NCBI GenBank assembly: GCA_017622925.1
Contig: JAGAQC010000002.1
Location: 1-64,000, forward strand
Direction of reading: 5' to 3'
Origin: Ruminococcus sp.
Lineage (GTDB): Bacteria > Bacillota > Clostridia > Oscillospirales > Ruminococcaceae
DNA: 64,000 bases
Part shown: one piece after another, positions 7,471 through 16,624 of the stretch
How the letters are laid out: each line of letters begins with the position of its first letter
How positions within the stretch are numbered: the first letter of the stretch is position 1
Translations under genes and position numbers: made by a program
Notes under the pieces: model-generated
Seen by the model: the letters and a program-made list of their open reading frames with translations, nothing else
Told to the model about the DNA's origin: nothing
Database searches by the model: none

Positions 7471-8939
7471 TCCGTAACCTCCTGCTTTTTTTCCATAAGC
7501 TGCTCAAAGCGGCTGATATATTCGTATGGGTATTTGTAGTTATGTATCCTGTTGATAAGACCGTCGGGATATACCAGTTTGGTGGACGCTGCACAGCCTG
7601 CGCCGAGAATAGTCTGTGTTTCGTCCATAATAAAAATATTATACTGACTTTCAAAGCCTTTTTTGGCGTAACCGACGTTTTCGAGATTGTCAACGGTATT
7701 TTTCTGACGATACATATAATAGGGCATATAATCGGCAGACATAAGCTTTTCAATGCTGTAATCCACCATTTCGGCAGCAGGGTTAGCCATATTTTCGCTG
7801 CCGTTGCGGAAAAGCGCCGCCGACCGTTTGACCGTCAGAGTATGAACGGTAATACTTTCGGGGGAAAGTCCGATCATCGTGTCTAAGGTGTTTTTGAAGC
7901 TTTCGGCAGACTCTGTAGGCAGACCTGCGATAAGGTCTGTATTTATATTGTCAAATCCGATTTTGCGTGCCAGTTCAAAAGCTCTGAGAGCGTCCGCGCC
8001 CGAATGTTTTCTGCCTATAACTTTAAGAACATCGTCATTAAGCGTCTGAGGATTTACCGATATGCGGTCAGCACCAAGCTCCTTGATAACACGGAGTTTT
8101 TCCTCGGTTATAGTGTCGGGTCTGCCTGCCTCGAAGCTGTATTCACGTATTTGTGCGATGTCGAAGTTATCAGCGACAGCTTCCATGACCTTACGTATAT
8201 CATCGGCAGAAATTGATGTGGGAGTTCCGCCGCCGAAGTATACGGTATCAATTTTAGTATCGGTTTCCTTTACGATTTTTCCTATGATCTGAAGTTCACG
8301 GCAAAGAGCGTCAATATATTGGGGCATAAGTTTTATAGCCGAATCCATGCTGTGGGAAACGAACGAGCAGTAGCTGCACCTTGTAGGGCAGAATGGGATA
8401 GACACATAAAGGCTTGCCGCCGAGCGGTCGATATTTTTTACTATAGGGAGCTGATTAACGGCAGTTTCATAGGCAAGGGAAAGCTTTTTAGGGGAAAGCT
8501 CAAATCGTTCCGAAAGATTTTTTTCTATCTCAGTTTTGGACAATCCCTGCGCTATAAGTTCCGTTACTTTTTTAACGGGACGAATGCCCGTCATAAGTCC
8601 CCACGGCGGAGTAATGCCTGTTTTTCGGCACAAAATATGGTATATCAGTCTGCAAAGCTCATGTTCGGCGATATTTTTTTCGGAATCCGAGGGGAGCATT
8701 TTTTCTGCGTATTCAACATTGCCGCCATTCAGACGAACTTCCGCCGACAGTCTGAGAGTGTTCTCGACAATTTCGGTTTTGGCAGTAATATAATTGTCTC
8801 CCGAGGCTTCGGAAATATCGTCTGTAAAATTAAATCGAGCCGTATGAAAAAACAGTTTGCATATAGATTCTATTTCGTATTTAAAAGAATTGCCGATCAG
8901 AACGATCGGCATTTTATAATCGTTATTTTTATTGATCAT
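7434..8939 (-). CDS. hemZ: HemZ-type radical SAM protein (coproporphyrinogen dehydrogenase family)
   Basis: 501-aa radical SAM enzyme of the HemN/HemZ group. The [4Fe-4S]-binding cysteines are C184, C188 and C191 in IPFCPTRCSYCSF. A family-specific N-terminal domain of about 170 residues precedes the radical SAM barrel, and the GGGTPT motif is present. HemZ is named for oxygen-independent coproporphyrinogen III oxidation, but no other heme gene is nearby, so the true role could differ. It starts 2 nt after the MBL hydrolase stop, and its ribosome site (AGAGGT) runs into that stop codon. It overlaps rlmD at the other end. Confidence 0.85.
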   Translation of the reverse strand: MINKNNDYKMPIVLIGNSFKYEIESICKLFFHTARFNFTDDISEASGDNYITAKTEIVENTLRLSAEVRLNGGNVEYAEKMLPSDSEKNIAEHELCRLIYHILCRKTGITPPWGLMTGIRPVKKVTELIAQGLSKTEIEKNLSERFELSPKKLSLAYETAVNQLPIVKNIDRSAASLYVSIPFCPTRCSYCSFVSHSMDSAIKLMPQYIDALCRELQIIGKIVKETDTKIDTVYFGGGTPTSISADDIRKVMEAVADNFDIAQIREYSFEAGRPDTITEEKLRVIKELGADRISVNPQTLNDDVLKVIGRKHSGADALRAFELARKIGFDNINTDLIAGLPTESAESFKNTLDTMIGLSPESITVHTLTVKRSAALFRNGSENMANPAAEMVDYSIEKLMSADYMPYYMYRQKNTVDNLENVGYAKKGFESQYNIFIMDETQTILGAGCAASTKLVYPDGLINRIHNYKYPYEYISRFEQLMEKKQEVTECLKKIKSIPLK

Positions 8940-8941
8940 TT

Positions 8942-9577
8942 TTAACCTCTGAACGATTTCATATACGGATTATTTTTGCGTTCGTATTCAAGAGTTGTGA
9001 ACTCGTTATGTCCGGGATAGACCTTGTAGTCGCCGTCGAGGTCGTAAAGAGTTTGAAGCGACTGCATCATATAGTGAGGATCTCCTCCCGGAAAGTCTGT
9101 TCTTCCGACAGAGCAGCAGAAAAGAGTATCGCCCGAAAAAATAATTCGTTCGTCGTCGCAAACATAACAAACGCTTCCGTGAGAGTGTCCCGGAGTGTGG
9201 AGTACACGAAAACTGCAATCGCCATCATGGATAATACAGTTGTCCCTGATAATTTCATAGTTCGTAACTGATTCAAACGGCATAATGGAAATGGCTGAAT
9301 GTAGAGAAAGCGCCGAGCTTTCAAGCATGGGGGCGTCGCTTTCATGAACGAAAACTTCCGCGCCCGTAGCTTTACGAACCGCTTCAACTCCGCCCATGTG
9401 GTCGAAGTGACCGTGCGTCAGCAGGATTTTCGTAAGGTCAAGCCTGTTCATTTTAAGGTATTCCAGCAGAAGTCTCGGACTTCCGCCAACGTCAACAGCA
9501 ATACATTGTCCGGGAGCTGTTACCGCAATATAGCAGTTTGAGTTCAGTTCGCCGAGCTGTAAGGTTTTGATCAGCAT
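8942..9577 (-). CDS. MBL-fold metallohydrolase (glyoxalase II-like)
   Basis: 211-aa metallo-beta-lactamase-fold hydrolase. The zinc motif THGHFDHMGG gives H55, H57, D59 and H60, and further metal ligands lie in TPGHSHGS, SGDTLF and YPGHNEFT. The small size fits the glyoxalase II / persulfide dioxygenase-like subgroup; the substrate is unknown. The start is the ATG at 9577, with GGAGG 6 nt upstream. The frame stays open for 44 more codons upstream, but these run through a palindromic repeat and are not protein-like. First gene of the operon with hemZ and rlmD. Confidence 0.85.
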   Translation of the reverse strand: MLIKTLQLGELNSNCYIAVTAPGQCIAVDVGGSPRLLLEYLKMNRLDLTKILLTHGHFDHMGGVEAVRKATGAEVFVHESDAPMLESSALSLHSAISIMPFESVTNYEIIRDNCIIHDGDCSFRVLHTPGHSHGSVCYVCDDERIIFSGDTLFCCSVGRTDFPGGDPHYMMQSLQTLYDLDGDYKVYPGHNEFTTLEYERKNNPYMKSFRG

Positions 9578-9595
9578 AAAGACCTCCAAATATAT

Positions 9596-9753
9596 TAGAC
9601 CTCCTCGGAAACTAACGCACACCGTCTGACAAATCTTTTGCCATATGGCTGCGTTATCCTCCTCAGAGGGCGTCATCCCGCTTTCGTCGTCTGCCTTGCC
9701 ATATGACAAAATCTTTAGTCATACGTCTGCACTTTATTTTCCGAGGAGGTCTA
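9596..9753 (-). mobile_element. MITE-like palindromic element, copy A
   Basis: 158-bp element with perfect 16-bp terminal inverted repeats TAGACCTCCTCGGAAA (9596-9611 and 9738-9753). The interior is a long imperfect palindrome, with CATATGGC repeated in both arms. Read on the minus strand it shares its ends and the inner sequence AAAGTGC...GTATGACT...GTCAGAC with the element at 19572-19734. It has no transposase, so it would be non-autonomous, or a structured leader RNA. It ends 18 nt before the MBL hydrolase gene. A TA target duplication is possible. Confidence 0.7.
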
Positions 9754-9809
9754 TTGTCATTTCAGTCAGGCACAGCCGACATGAAGAAAAGTTATTTTTC
9801 CCAAATGGG

Positions 9810-9834
9810 AGCAGGGGAGGGAATCTCCCCTGCT
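9810..9834 (-). terminator. Terminator after LRR-dockerin gene
   Basis: AGCAGGGGAG (9810-9819) and CTCCCCTGCT (9825-9834) form a perfect 10-bp stem with a 5-nt loop, 37 nt beyond the stop of the minus-strand gene. The following T-run is weak. Confidence 0.6.
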
Positions 9835-9870
9835 AAAATCGCAGCATACAGCGAAAGCTGATCGAATAAG

Positions 9871-11175
9871 TCAATCAATGAGCTGCTGCCGCATAAGAAT
9901 GAGGTCGTAAACATCGAAGTCGTTGCTGCCGTCACGGTCGCCTGCTTTCCAGTCGTTCATCTCACCGCCGCCGAGGAGATATTTCTCAGCAGAGACAAGA
10001 TCGGCGACATTGAAATCCCCGTCATAATTGACGTCGCCTATGATCCTGAAATCAATACTGTATTTTTCGGCATATGTTTCAGCTGTGGACTGAGGATAGC
10101 CGTACAGTACGCCTGTAAAGGCATAGCCGTTTTCATCATCGCAGTAATTTGCGATAGTCTGAGGGGAATCGAAGATCTGACAATCGTGATTTTCGATAGT
10201 GACCGAGCCGAGGCATTTGCAGCTTGCTAAAGCGCATTCGCCGATAGACTCAACACTTTCGGAGAAGTGCATATACTCCAGACCCGAGCAGTAAGCAAAG
10301 GTGTCTTTTTCAATGGAAGTAATGCTTTTTGGCAGTTTAACGGTTTCGAGGTCGATACAGTCTGTAAAAGCCGACTCTCCAATGTGGGTAACGCTGTTAG
10401 GAATCTCGATTTTAGATAAGTAATTGCATTCAGCAAAGGCAAATGAGCCGATCTCCTCAAGAGAATCAGGCAGAGTGATCTTTCTGAGATACTCGCTTGC
10501 TTCAAAAGCGCTGTCGGCTATTTTTGTAACACCGTCGGGAACTTTTGGTTTCCATTCAGTTTCCTTTGCGGAAAAAAGGGTGTTATTGATGACCAGCATA
10601 GGATTTTCCTTATACATTGCTTTGAGCCACGGAGTGTCTGCAAAAGCGTTGTAGCCGATCTTTTCAATAGTGGCAGGTATTGTAACATCGGTCAGATTTG
10701 AACATTGAGCGAATGCGCTCCATTCGATTTCAGTAACTCCCTCGGGAATTACCACGGAGGTCAGATTATTGCAGTTGTAAAAAGCGTAAGCGTCAATAAC
10801 TTTAACGCTGTCGGGAATTATTACTTCCGCAAGCTCCTGACATTCACAGAAGGAATTGTAGCCGATAGTAGTTACTGTATCCGGTATGACCACGGTTTTC
10901 AGTTCAGTGCATCCAAAGAAGGCGTTGCTGTCAATGTCGGTCACGGGCTTGCCGTTCATATCGGCAGGTATTTCAACGCATACCGCCGAGCGGCTGCATC
11001 CCGTTACCGCAATGCTTTCTCCGCAGTCGGTGAACTCCAGCTCAACCTCGTCCTGCGCAGACATCGCTTCATCGTCGGCAGCGAACGCAGTATTCCCCAT
11101 AAGTATGGGAGCAGTCCACAAGCCGGTGATCAGCGCGGAGGCAATGCCGATGAATGTTCCGGGAGTTTTTTTCAT
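9871..11175 (-). CDS. Secreted leucine-rich-repeat protein with dockerin
   Basis: 434-aa secreted protein. It has an N-terminal signal peptide (Lys-Lys start, hydrophobic core, cut near AFA-AD). From about residue 50 to 340 there is a BspA-type leucine-rich repeat array (LRR_5) with recurring phrases such as SAFTDC, VTIPATIEKIG and VVIPDTV. The C-terminal ~60 residues are a type I dockerin with two calcium-loop segments, DVNYDGDFNVADLV and DRDGSNDFDVYDLI. The dockerin would dock it on a scaffoldin cohesin, so it is a likely non-catalytic cellulosome or cell-surface component. Ligand unknown. Transcribed alone. Confidence 0.9.
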   Translation of the reverse strand: MKKTPGTFIGIASALITGLWTAPILMGNTAFAADDEAMSAQDEVELEFTDCGESIAVTGCSRSAVCVEIPADMNGKPVTDIDSNAFFGCTELKTVVIPDTVTTIGYNSFCECQELAEVIIPDSVKVIDAYAFYNCNNLTSVVIPEGVTEIEWSAFAQCSNLTDVTIPATIEKIGYNAFADTPWLKAMYKENPMLVINNTLFSAKETEWKPKVPDGVTKIADSAFEASEYLRKITLPDSLEEIGSFAFAECNYLSKIEIPNSVTHIGESAFTDCIDLETVKLPKSITSIEKDTFAYCSGLEYMHFSESVESIGECALASCKCLGSVTIENHDCQIFDSPQTIANYCDDENGYAFTGVLYGYPQSTAETYAEKYSIDFRIIGDVNYDGDFNVADLVSAEKYLLGGGEMNDWKAGDRDGSNDFDVYDLILMRQQLID

Positions 11176-11411
11176 AGATTCTTCCTCCTATAAATTATTG
11201 TTGCAACAGTTCAGCAGTAAGTTAAAGGGGATGAAGAATTGGATTTGAGCCTTTACCCTGACTCACGGGCGAGATTCGTTCTCAGCAGAACGAGAGCGCA
11301 GATGTCGGAAATTCTGTCGATCGCGCCCCACGCCGTTCAAAAACAGCGTCGGGCATTATGTCGTTTTATTTTACCGCAGCCGAAAGACTGCGAAAAAATA
11401 CAAGTGTGGCT
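11176..11411 (-). other. Intergenic region with weak relA terminator
   Basis: CGCAG (11375-11379) and CTGCG (11388-11392) form a short hairpin with flanking A/T runs just after the relA stop on the minus strand, a weak terminator candidate. TCGTTCT (11276-11282) and AGAACGA (11287-11293) form a second hairpin. No gene is seen. Confidence 0.4.
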
Positions 11412-13697
11412 TTAAATAACCGAACGCTCCACAGATATAACGTCTTTGACTTTTCTGATTTTTTCAAAGAGCGATTTAAGCTGTTCCGTGCCGGAAATAA
11501 CGATAGTTCCCTCAAAAAGGGCGTTTCCGTTTTTCAGCATACGCGAAGCGGAATGGACTATCGGAATATGCGATTCCATGAGTATCGCGGTAATATCGTA
11601 AACAAGTCCAACACGGTCGGCGGCAATTACCTCGAAGCTTGTCTGGAACTGCGATCTTGTGGTATCCGACCATTGGATATTGACCCAGCGATCCAGTTCG
11701 TCGGGATCGTTACGCTGTAAAGCGGAGCAGTAATTGACACATTTTTTGGAGTGTACGGAAAGTCCGTAGCCTCGTGTAATAAATCCAACAATATCATCTC
11801 CGGGCAGGGGGTGACAGCATTGAGCGTATTTTATTGCAACATCGTTTATTTTGTCGAGAATGATGCTGCTCATGTTATTTGCAGCGGGCTTTAAGATGTC
11901 CTGAACCTCATATTCCTGAGCATTCTCATCATAGAGCTTTCGGTATTTATCTTTTAATCTCGGAAGCATTTTTTCAAGGGAAATGCCCTTATAACCCACA
12001 GAAGCGTAGAAATCATCGAGCGTTTCGCAGTTATGCTTTGAGAAGTCGTCTTTAAGGAAGTTTTCAAGCTCTTTTTCGGGTATGAGCATATGATGCCGTT
12101 TGAAAAGCTTATCGACCTCAGCTTTACCCTCGGCAATATTTTCGTCGCGTTTTTCTCTTTTGAACCACGACCTTATTTTTGAACGTGCTTCGTTTGTAAA
12201 AACGGTGTTGAGCCATGCTCTGTTCGGACCTTTTTCGGGGTCTTTGGACGTTAGTATCTCGCATATCTGACCCGTTTCAAGCTTGAAATCGAGGGGGACT
12301 ATCCTGCCGTCTACCTTTGCGCCGATAGTCTTGTGACCTATCTCGGTGTGTATTCGGTAGGCGAAGTCGATAACGGTCGAACCCATCGGAAGTATTACGG
12401 ACATTCCCTTTGGAGTCATTACAACAACGTCCTCGGGAGCAATATCGGTTTTTATGATGCGGACGATCTCCTCAACGTCATCGGAGGTCTGCTGAGCTTC
12501 GATGACCTGTCTTACCCATGCAAGACGCTGTTCCATTCTGTCTCTGCCTCTGATGCCCTCCTTGTATTTCCAGTGGGCGGCGATACCGTATTCAGCGGTT
12601 TCGTGCATGTCCCACGTGCGTATCTGCACTTCAAAGGGAATACCCTCCTTGCCGAGAACGGTAGTATGCAGCGACCTGTACTCGTTAGCCTTGGGAGTTG
12701 CAATGTAATCCTTGAAGCGGTTCGGGAGCGGTCGGAACATGTCGTGGATAAGACCGAGAGCGCTGTAGCACTCGGGTACGGTGTCAACAATAATTCTGAC
12801 AGCGTACTTATCGTAAATTTCGTCCATATTCTTGTGCATCATAAAAATCTTTTTATAAATGCTGTAAATACTTTTTACTCGTCCTGAAATAGTGGGCGGC
12901 TCGGCGAAATCCTCTTTTTTGAAGCGTTCTTCGATACGTTCTTTGATTATTTCAATGAACGCTTCACGTTCCTCTTTTTTATTTTCGAGGATATTTTCTA
13001 TTTCGGCGTAGGCAAAAGGGTCAAGATAGCGGAACGAAAGGTCTTCAAGCTCCTCCTGTATCGCACGAATGCCAAGACGGTGGGCGATAGGAGCGTATAC
13101 GTTCATAGTTTCCCGTGCCGTGGAACGCTGTTTTTCGTGGGGACGGTATTTCAGTGTCCGCATATTGTGCAGGCGGTCTGCAAGCTTGATTATCATGACA
13201 CGAATATCCTGAGACATGGCGAGAAGTATTTTGCGGACGTTTTCAGCCTGCTGACGTTCTTTCGAGTTGGTAGGAATTTTTCCGAGCTTTGTAACTCCGT
13301 CAACAAGGAGAGCAACGTCCTGACCGAAGCGTTTTTTCAGGTCGTCCAAAGTAGCAGGCGTATCCTCGACCACATCATGGAGCAGGGCGGAGCATATAGT
13401 GTCGGTGTCCATACCGAGTTCCAGAAGAATATAGCTTACGGCAAGGGGGTGGATAATGTAATCCTGTCCAGAGGAACGTTTTTGACCCTCGTGGGCTTTA
13501 GCGGCAAATTCATAAGCGGAAATTATCTTGCTGAGGTCGTACTGCCTGTCATCTTTGAGGATTTTCTGGATGATCGTTTCGATCGTGAAATTATCGTCAT
13601 AATCGGGGATAGCCGCAATATATTCCGCATTCAGAGCGTCATCGACAGCATTGGGGATAGGTACATCCCGATATACTTTGTTATTTTCATCATTCAT
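11412..13697 (-). CDS. relA: Bifunctional (p)ppGpp synthetase/hydrolase RelA/SpoT
   Basis: 761-aa Rel protein that makes and degrades the alarmone (p)ppGpp during starvation. An HD hydrolase domain (LLHDVVEDTPA, near residue 108) is followed by the synthetase domain (YDKYAVRIIVD; RSLHTTVLG), a TGS domain (VMTPKGMSVILPMG), a conserved helical/zinc-finger region with CC (YAQCCHPLPGDD) and a C-terminal ACT domain. The length is normal for the long Rel of Firmicutes, and key residues of both active sites appear present. It lies 41 nt after recJ in the same direction, a pairing common in this phylum, and probably shares the recJ promoter. Confidence 0.96.
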   Translation of the reverse strand: MNDENNKVYRDVPIPNAVDDALNAEYIAAIPDYDDNFTIETIIQKILKDDRQYDLSKIISAYEFAAKAHEGQKRSSGQDYIIHPLAVSYILLELGMDTDTICSALLHDVVEDTPATLDDLKKRFGQDVALLVDGVTKLGKIPTNSKERQQAENVRKILLAMSQDIRVMIIKLADRLHNMRTLKYRPHEKQRSTARETMNVYAPIAHRLGIRAIQEELEDLSFRYLDPFAYAEIENILENKKEEREAFIEIIKERIEERFKKEDFAEPPTISGRVKSIYSIYKKIFMMHKNMDEIYDKYAVRIIVDTVPECYSALGLIHDMFRPLPNRFKDYIATPKANEYRSLHTTVLGKEGIPFEVQIRTWDMHETAEYGIAAHWKYKEGIRGRDRMEQRLAWVRQVIEAQQTSDDVEEIVRIIKTDIAPEDVVVMTPKGMSVILPMGSTVIDFAYRIHTEIGHKTIGAKVDGRIVPLDFKLETGQICEILTSKDPEKGPNRAWLNTVFTNEARSKIRSWFKREKRDENIAEGKAEVDKLFKRHHMLIPEKELENFLKDDFSKHNCETLDDFYASVGYKGISLEKMLPRLKDKYRKLYDENAQEYEVQDILKPAANNMSSIILDKINDVAIKYAQCCHPLPGDDIVGFITRGYGLSVHSKKCVNYCSALQRNDPDELDRWVNIQWSDTTRSQFQTSFEVIAADRVGLVYDITAILMESHIPIVHSASRMLKNGNALFEGTIVISGTEQLKSLFEKIRKVKDVISVERSVI

Positions 13698-13738
13698 TTC
13701 TGATCATCCTTTCATCCGTATTTGAAATAGTAAGTATT

Positions 13739-15775
13739 TTAAGGATTTCCTTGATTTATTTTTTCCCGAATGCTGACAAGAACGGGAGCAGAAAACAGAT
13801 CGGCTTTCTGCGATACCTTTACACGCCGAATTACCGAATCGGCGGAAGATCGAACGATAAGCCCAAGCTGTTTCATAGCTTCAATGGAAGCGCAGAAACG
13901 GCAGTAATTCAACTTCGCGCTGCTTAGTCTGAAATAAAGGTTGTCAGCGGTTATACCGTCATTCGGTATAAGTTTGTATATTGTCGCCGCCGTTTCCCGA
14001 GAGGGGAGCATTACGGGGTAATATTTTGCGGGAAGTTCCTCACCTCGCATATGGGCTTCAAAAGCAGCGAGTGCGGCGAAATATTTGTCCTGTTCAAAGT
14101 TATGTTTTCGGATGTCGGAAATAAAGATGCTGACGGAAGTTTTGTCTCTGAAAGTATTTGTGCCGAGGGTAACTATCATGTCGCATATATCGCCCTGCTG
14201 TACAGGCAGTTCGGAAGGCTGCACTCTGAACATCAAAGCGTCATGGGGAACGCCGTCAAGCTTTATTTTAAGCTTTGAGTGAACACCTCCCGAAAGAGGG
14301 ATAACATCGGTGATCTCTGCGTTTTCGATAAGGAAAAGGGGTTTTTCGTTGCCCGTACCGAAAGGTTCGAGAACGTTCAGACCGTTTACGTTATCGACGG
14401 TAAGCTCCGCGGACGTAACGGTCATATCGGCTGAAAGCTCAGGCAGCGGCATATCCTTGCAATTTTCCATAGCGAACTTATTTATAAGGCGGCGGAACTC
14501 ATCGCCCATGCCGGATCTTATGGTATAACCTCCCGCGCCGGGATGTCCGCCGAATTTTTCAAGGACTTCCGAAGCGGCAGTAAGCGCATCGAATACGGAG
14601 AATTTGCCGAAAGAACGCGCCGAGCCTCGAAGCTCGCCGTTTTCCTCCGAAGCGATGAAGCAGGGTTTGCCGAATTTTTCCATTATCCTTGAAGCGGTAA
14701 TACCGATAACGCCGTGGTGCCAGCCTTTTCCGCATACGCAGATCACGCGGTCACGGAGAATAGACGGGTCGTTGTCGAGAATGGAATATATTTCGGAAAT
14801 AATATCGTTTTCCGCTGATTTTCTTGCATTATTGAGCCTGTCAAGCTCTTGCGCCAATGTGAGAGCTTCTTCACAGTCCTCGCAGAGGAAAAGCTCCATT
14901 GCGGTTTTCGGCGAACCGAATCTGCCTGCCGCATTGATTCTTGGAGCAAGTCCGAATGCCACGGAATGGGAATCCACGAACTTATCGGTAAGACCGCTGA
15001 CCTCCTTCAAAGCGATAAGAGCAGGGCGGTCGGTATTGTTGATGAGGTCAAGACCGTAACGGACTATGAAGCGGTTTTCACCCGTAAGGCTGACAATATC
15101 GGCAACGGTAGCAATAGCGGCAAGGTCGCCGAACTGTTCAAGAGACATAGTATAGTCGCCGTCGTCGAGAGCCGAAACAAGCTTCAGGGCGATAAAAGCG
15201 CCGCATGCAAACTTGAAAGGAGAGCAGTCGTCATGACGGTGCGGATCGACTACCGCTTCCGCTCTCGGGAGCGTATCTCCCTGCTGGTGATGGTCGGTAA
15301 CAATAAGTCTCATGCCGAGGGAGTAAATATACTCGGCTTCTTCAATAGCGGATATACCGTTATCTACGGTGACAATAAGTTCAACGCCGTCCTCATGCAA
15401 CTTGTCAACGGCATTTTTATTTAGTCCGTAGCCCTCGGAGCGTTCGGGTATGTAGTACGAGACATCCGCGCCGATCTCAAGCAGATATGAATAGAGGATG
15501 ACCGCCGCCATAACGCCGTCGCAGTCATAGTCGCCGTAAACGCAGATATGCGTGCCTTCCTCAACGGCTTTATTTATTGCATCGGCAGCTATCTTCATGT
15601 CTTTGATAAGGAAGGGGTCGGAAAGTTCGTGAAGCTCCAAACGTTCCATGACCGATTCAGCGGAGGAATACCCCTTTGCAGCAAGGACGCCAGCGGTAAG
15701 GGACGATACTCCGCAGCTTAAAGAAAGCTTGGAAACAAGCGATCTGTCGTATTTTTTTTCGCTCCACTTTTTCAT
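13739..15775 (-). CDS. recJ: Single-stranded-DNA-specific exonuclease RecJ
   Basis: 678-aa 5'-3' single-strand DNA exonuclease for recombination and mismatch repair. DHH-family motifs are clear: YGDYDCDG (motif I), TVDNG, and TDHHQ (motif III, the DHH). DHHA1 has GRFGS upstream and GGHPGAGG in its core; an OB-fold and a C-terminal extension follow. The ATG is preceded by GGGAGAAAACT. Its own promoter is at 15819-15847. The ribosome site is complementary to a sequence near the end of sigE (see the 15779-15906 repeat). First gene of the recJ-relA operon. Confidence 0.94.
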   Translation of the reverse strand: MKKWSEKKYDRSLVSKLSLSCGVSSLTAGVLAAKGYSSAESVMERLELHELSDPFLIKDMKIAADAINKAVEEGTHICVYGDYDCDGVMAAVILYSYLLEIGADVSYYIPERSEGYGLNKNAVDKLHEDGVELIVTVDNGISAIEEAEYIYSLGMRLIVTDHHQQGDTLPRAEAVVDPHRHDDCSPFKFACGAFIALKLVSALDDGDYTMSLEQFGDLAAIATVADIVSLTGENRFIVRYGLDLINNTDRPALIALKEVSGLTDKFVDSHSVAFGLAPRINAAGRFGSPKTAMELFLCEDCEEALTLAQELDRLNNARKSAENDIISEIYSILDNDPSILRDRVICVCGKGWHHGVIGITASRIMEKFGKPCFIASEENGELRGSARSFGKFSVFDALTAASEVLEKFGGHPGAGGYTIRSGMGDEFRRLINKFAMENCKDMPLPELSADMTVTSAELTVDNVNGLNVLEPFGTGNEKPLFLIENAEITDVIPLSGGVHSKLKIKLDGVPHDALMFRVQPSELPVQQGDICDMIVTLGTNTFRDKTSVSIFISDIRKHNFEQDKYFAALAAFEAHMRGEELPAKYYPVMLPSRETAATIYKLIPNDGITADNLYFRLSSAKLNYCRFCASIEAMKQLGLIVRSSADSVIRRVKVSQKADLFSAPVLVSIREKINQGNP

Positions 15776-15778
15776 AGT

Positions 15779-15906
15779 TTTCTCCCGAATTACAAATATC
15801 TATTACTTTTCACACTATATTATACCATGTTTTTATGAATTTTTCAATACTATTTGTAAAAAAAGTTCCTATGAATAATATTTTTTTATTTTAAATTCGG
15901 GAGAAA
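15779..15906. repeat. 13-bp inverted repeat flanking recJ promoter
   Basis: TTTCTCCCGAATT (15779-15791) and AATTCGGGAGAAA (15894-15906) are perfect complements. On the minus strand the recJ-side arm contains the recJ ribosome site GGGAGA. The other arm starts 4 nt after the sigE stop. The recJ promoter lies between them. Confidence 0.6.
15819..15847 (-). promoter_or_regulatory. recJ promoter
   Basis: On the minus strand TTGAAA (15842-15847) and TATAAT (15819-15824) are 17 nt apart, about 44 nt before the recJ start. Confidence 0.75.
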
Positions 15907-15910
15907 TCAT

Positions 15911-16609
15911 TTAACAAAGGCTTTCGAGCTTTATCCTGAGCTTTTTAATTATCTTTTTTTCAAGGCGTGAAATGTAGGATTGGGAGATACCTATCATGTC
16001 CGCAACTTCCTTTTGAGTTTTTTCCTTGCCGTCAATAAGTCCGAAGCGCAGCTCCATGATCTCTCTTTCGCGGTCGCAAAGCTGAGAGACAGCGTTTCTG
16101 AGGAGTTCACGTTCGGCTTCCGTTTCGATACCCTTGCTGACAATATCGTCGTCCGTGCCGAGAACGTCCGAAAGCAGCAACTCGTTGCCGTCGTAGTCGA
16201 TGTTAAGCGGTTCGTCAATGGAAAGGTCGCCTCTATATTGTGAAGATTTTCGCAGAAACATAAGTATTTCGTTTTCAATACAGCGTGAAGCATAGGTTGC
16301 AAGTTTAATATTTTTTGTGGGACAAAAGGTATTTACAGCCTTGATAAGTCCTATAGTGCCGATAGAAACAAGATCCTCGATGCCGATACCCGTTGATTCA
16401 AATTTTTTTGCGATGTAGACCACAAGGCGGAGATTGCGGACTATCAGGGTTTTTCGGGCTTCGGGGTCGTCCTCCATAAGAGCTGCAAAAACGGTTTCTT
16501 CCTCCTGACGGGAAAGGGGAGGGGGTAGCGTATCAGAGCCGTTGACGTAGTAGACGTCCCCTCCGAGAATTTTTCTTATTCCTGACATGATCTTCTCAAT
16601 AATATTCAT
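15911..16609 (-). CDS. sigE: Sporulation sigma factor SigE
   Basis: 232-aa sigma-70 factor very like sigma-E, the mother-cell sigma of endospore formation. Diagnostic stretches are [63 protein letters not shown] and the helix-turn-helix [15 protein letters not shown]. The short N-terminal part before the LPPPLS motif corresponds to the pro-sequence cleaved by SpoIIGA. The ATG has AAGGAGACAGCT upstream. It lies 15 nt after spoIIGA, the classical spoIIG operon order. Confidence 0.95.
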   Translation of the reverse strand: MNIIEKIMSGIRKILGGDVYYVNGSDTLPPPLSRQEEETVFAALMEDDPEARKTLIVRNLRLVVYIAKKFESTGIGIEDLVSIGTIGLIKAVNTFCPTKNIKLATYASRCIENEILMFLRKSSQYRGDLSIDEPLNIDYDGNELLLSDVLGTDDDIVSKGIETEAERELLRNAVSQLCDREREIMELRFGLIDGKEKTQKEVADMIGISQSYISRLEKKIIKKLRIKLESLC

Positions 16610-16624
16610 AGCTGTCTCCTTTGT

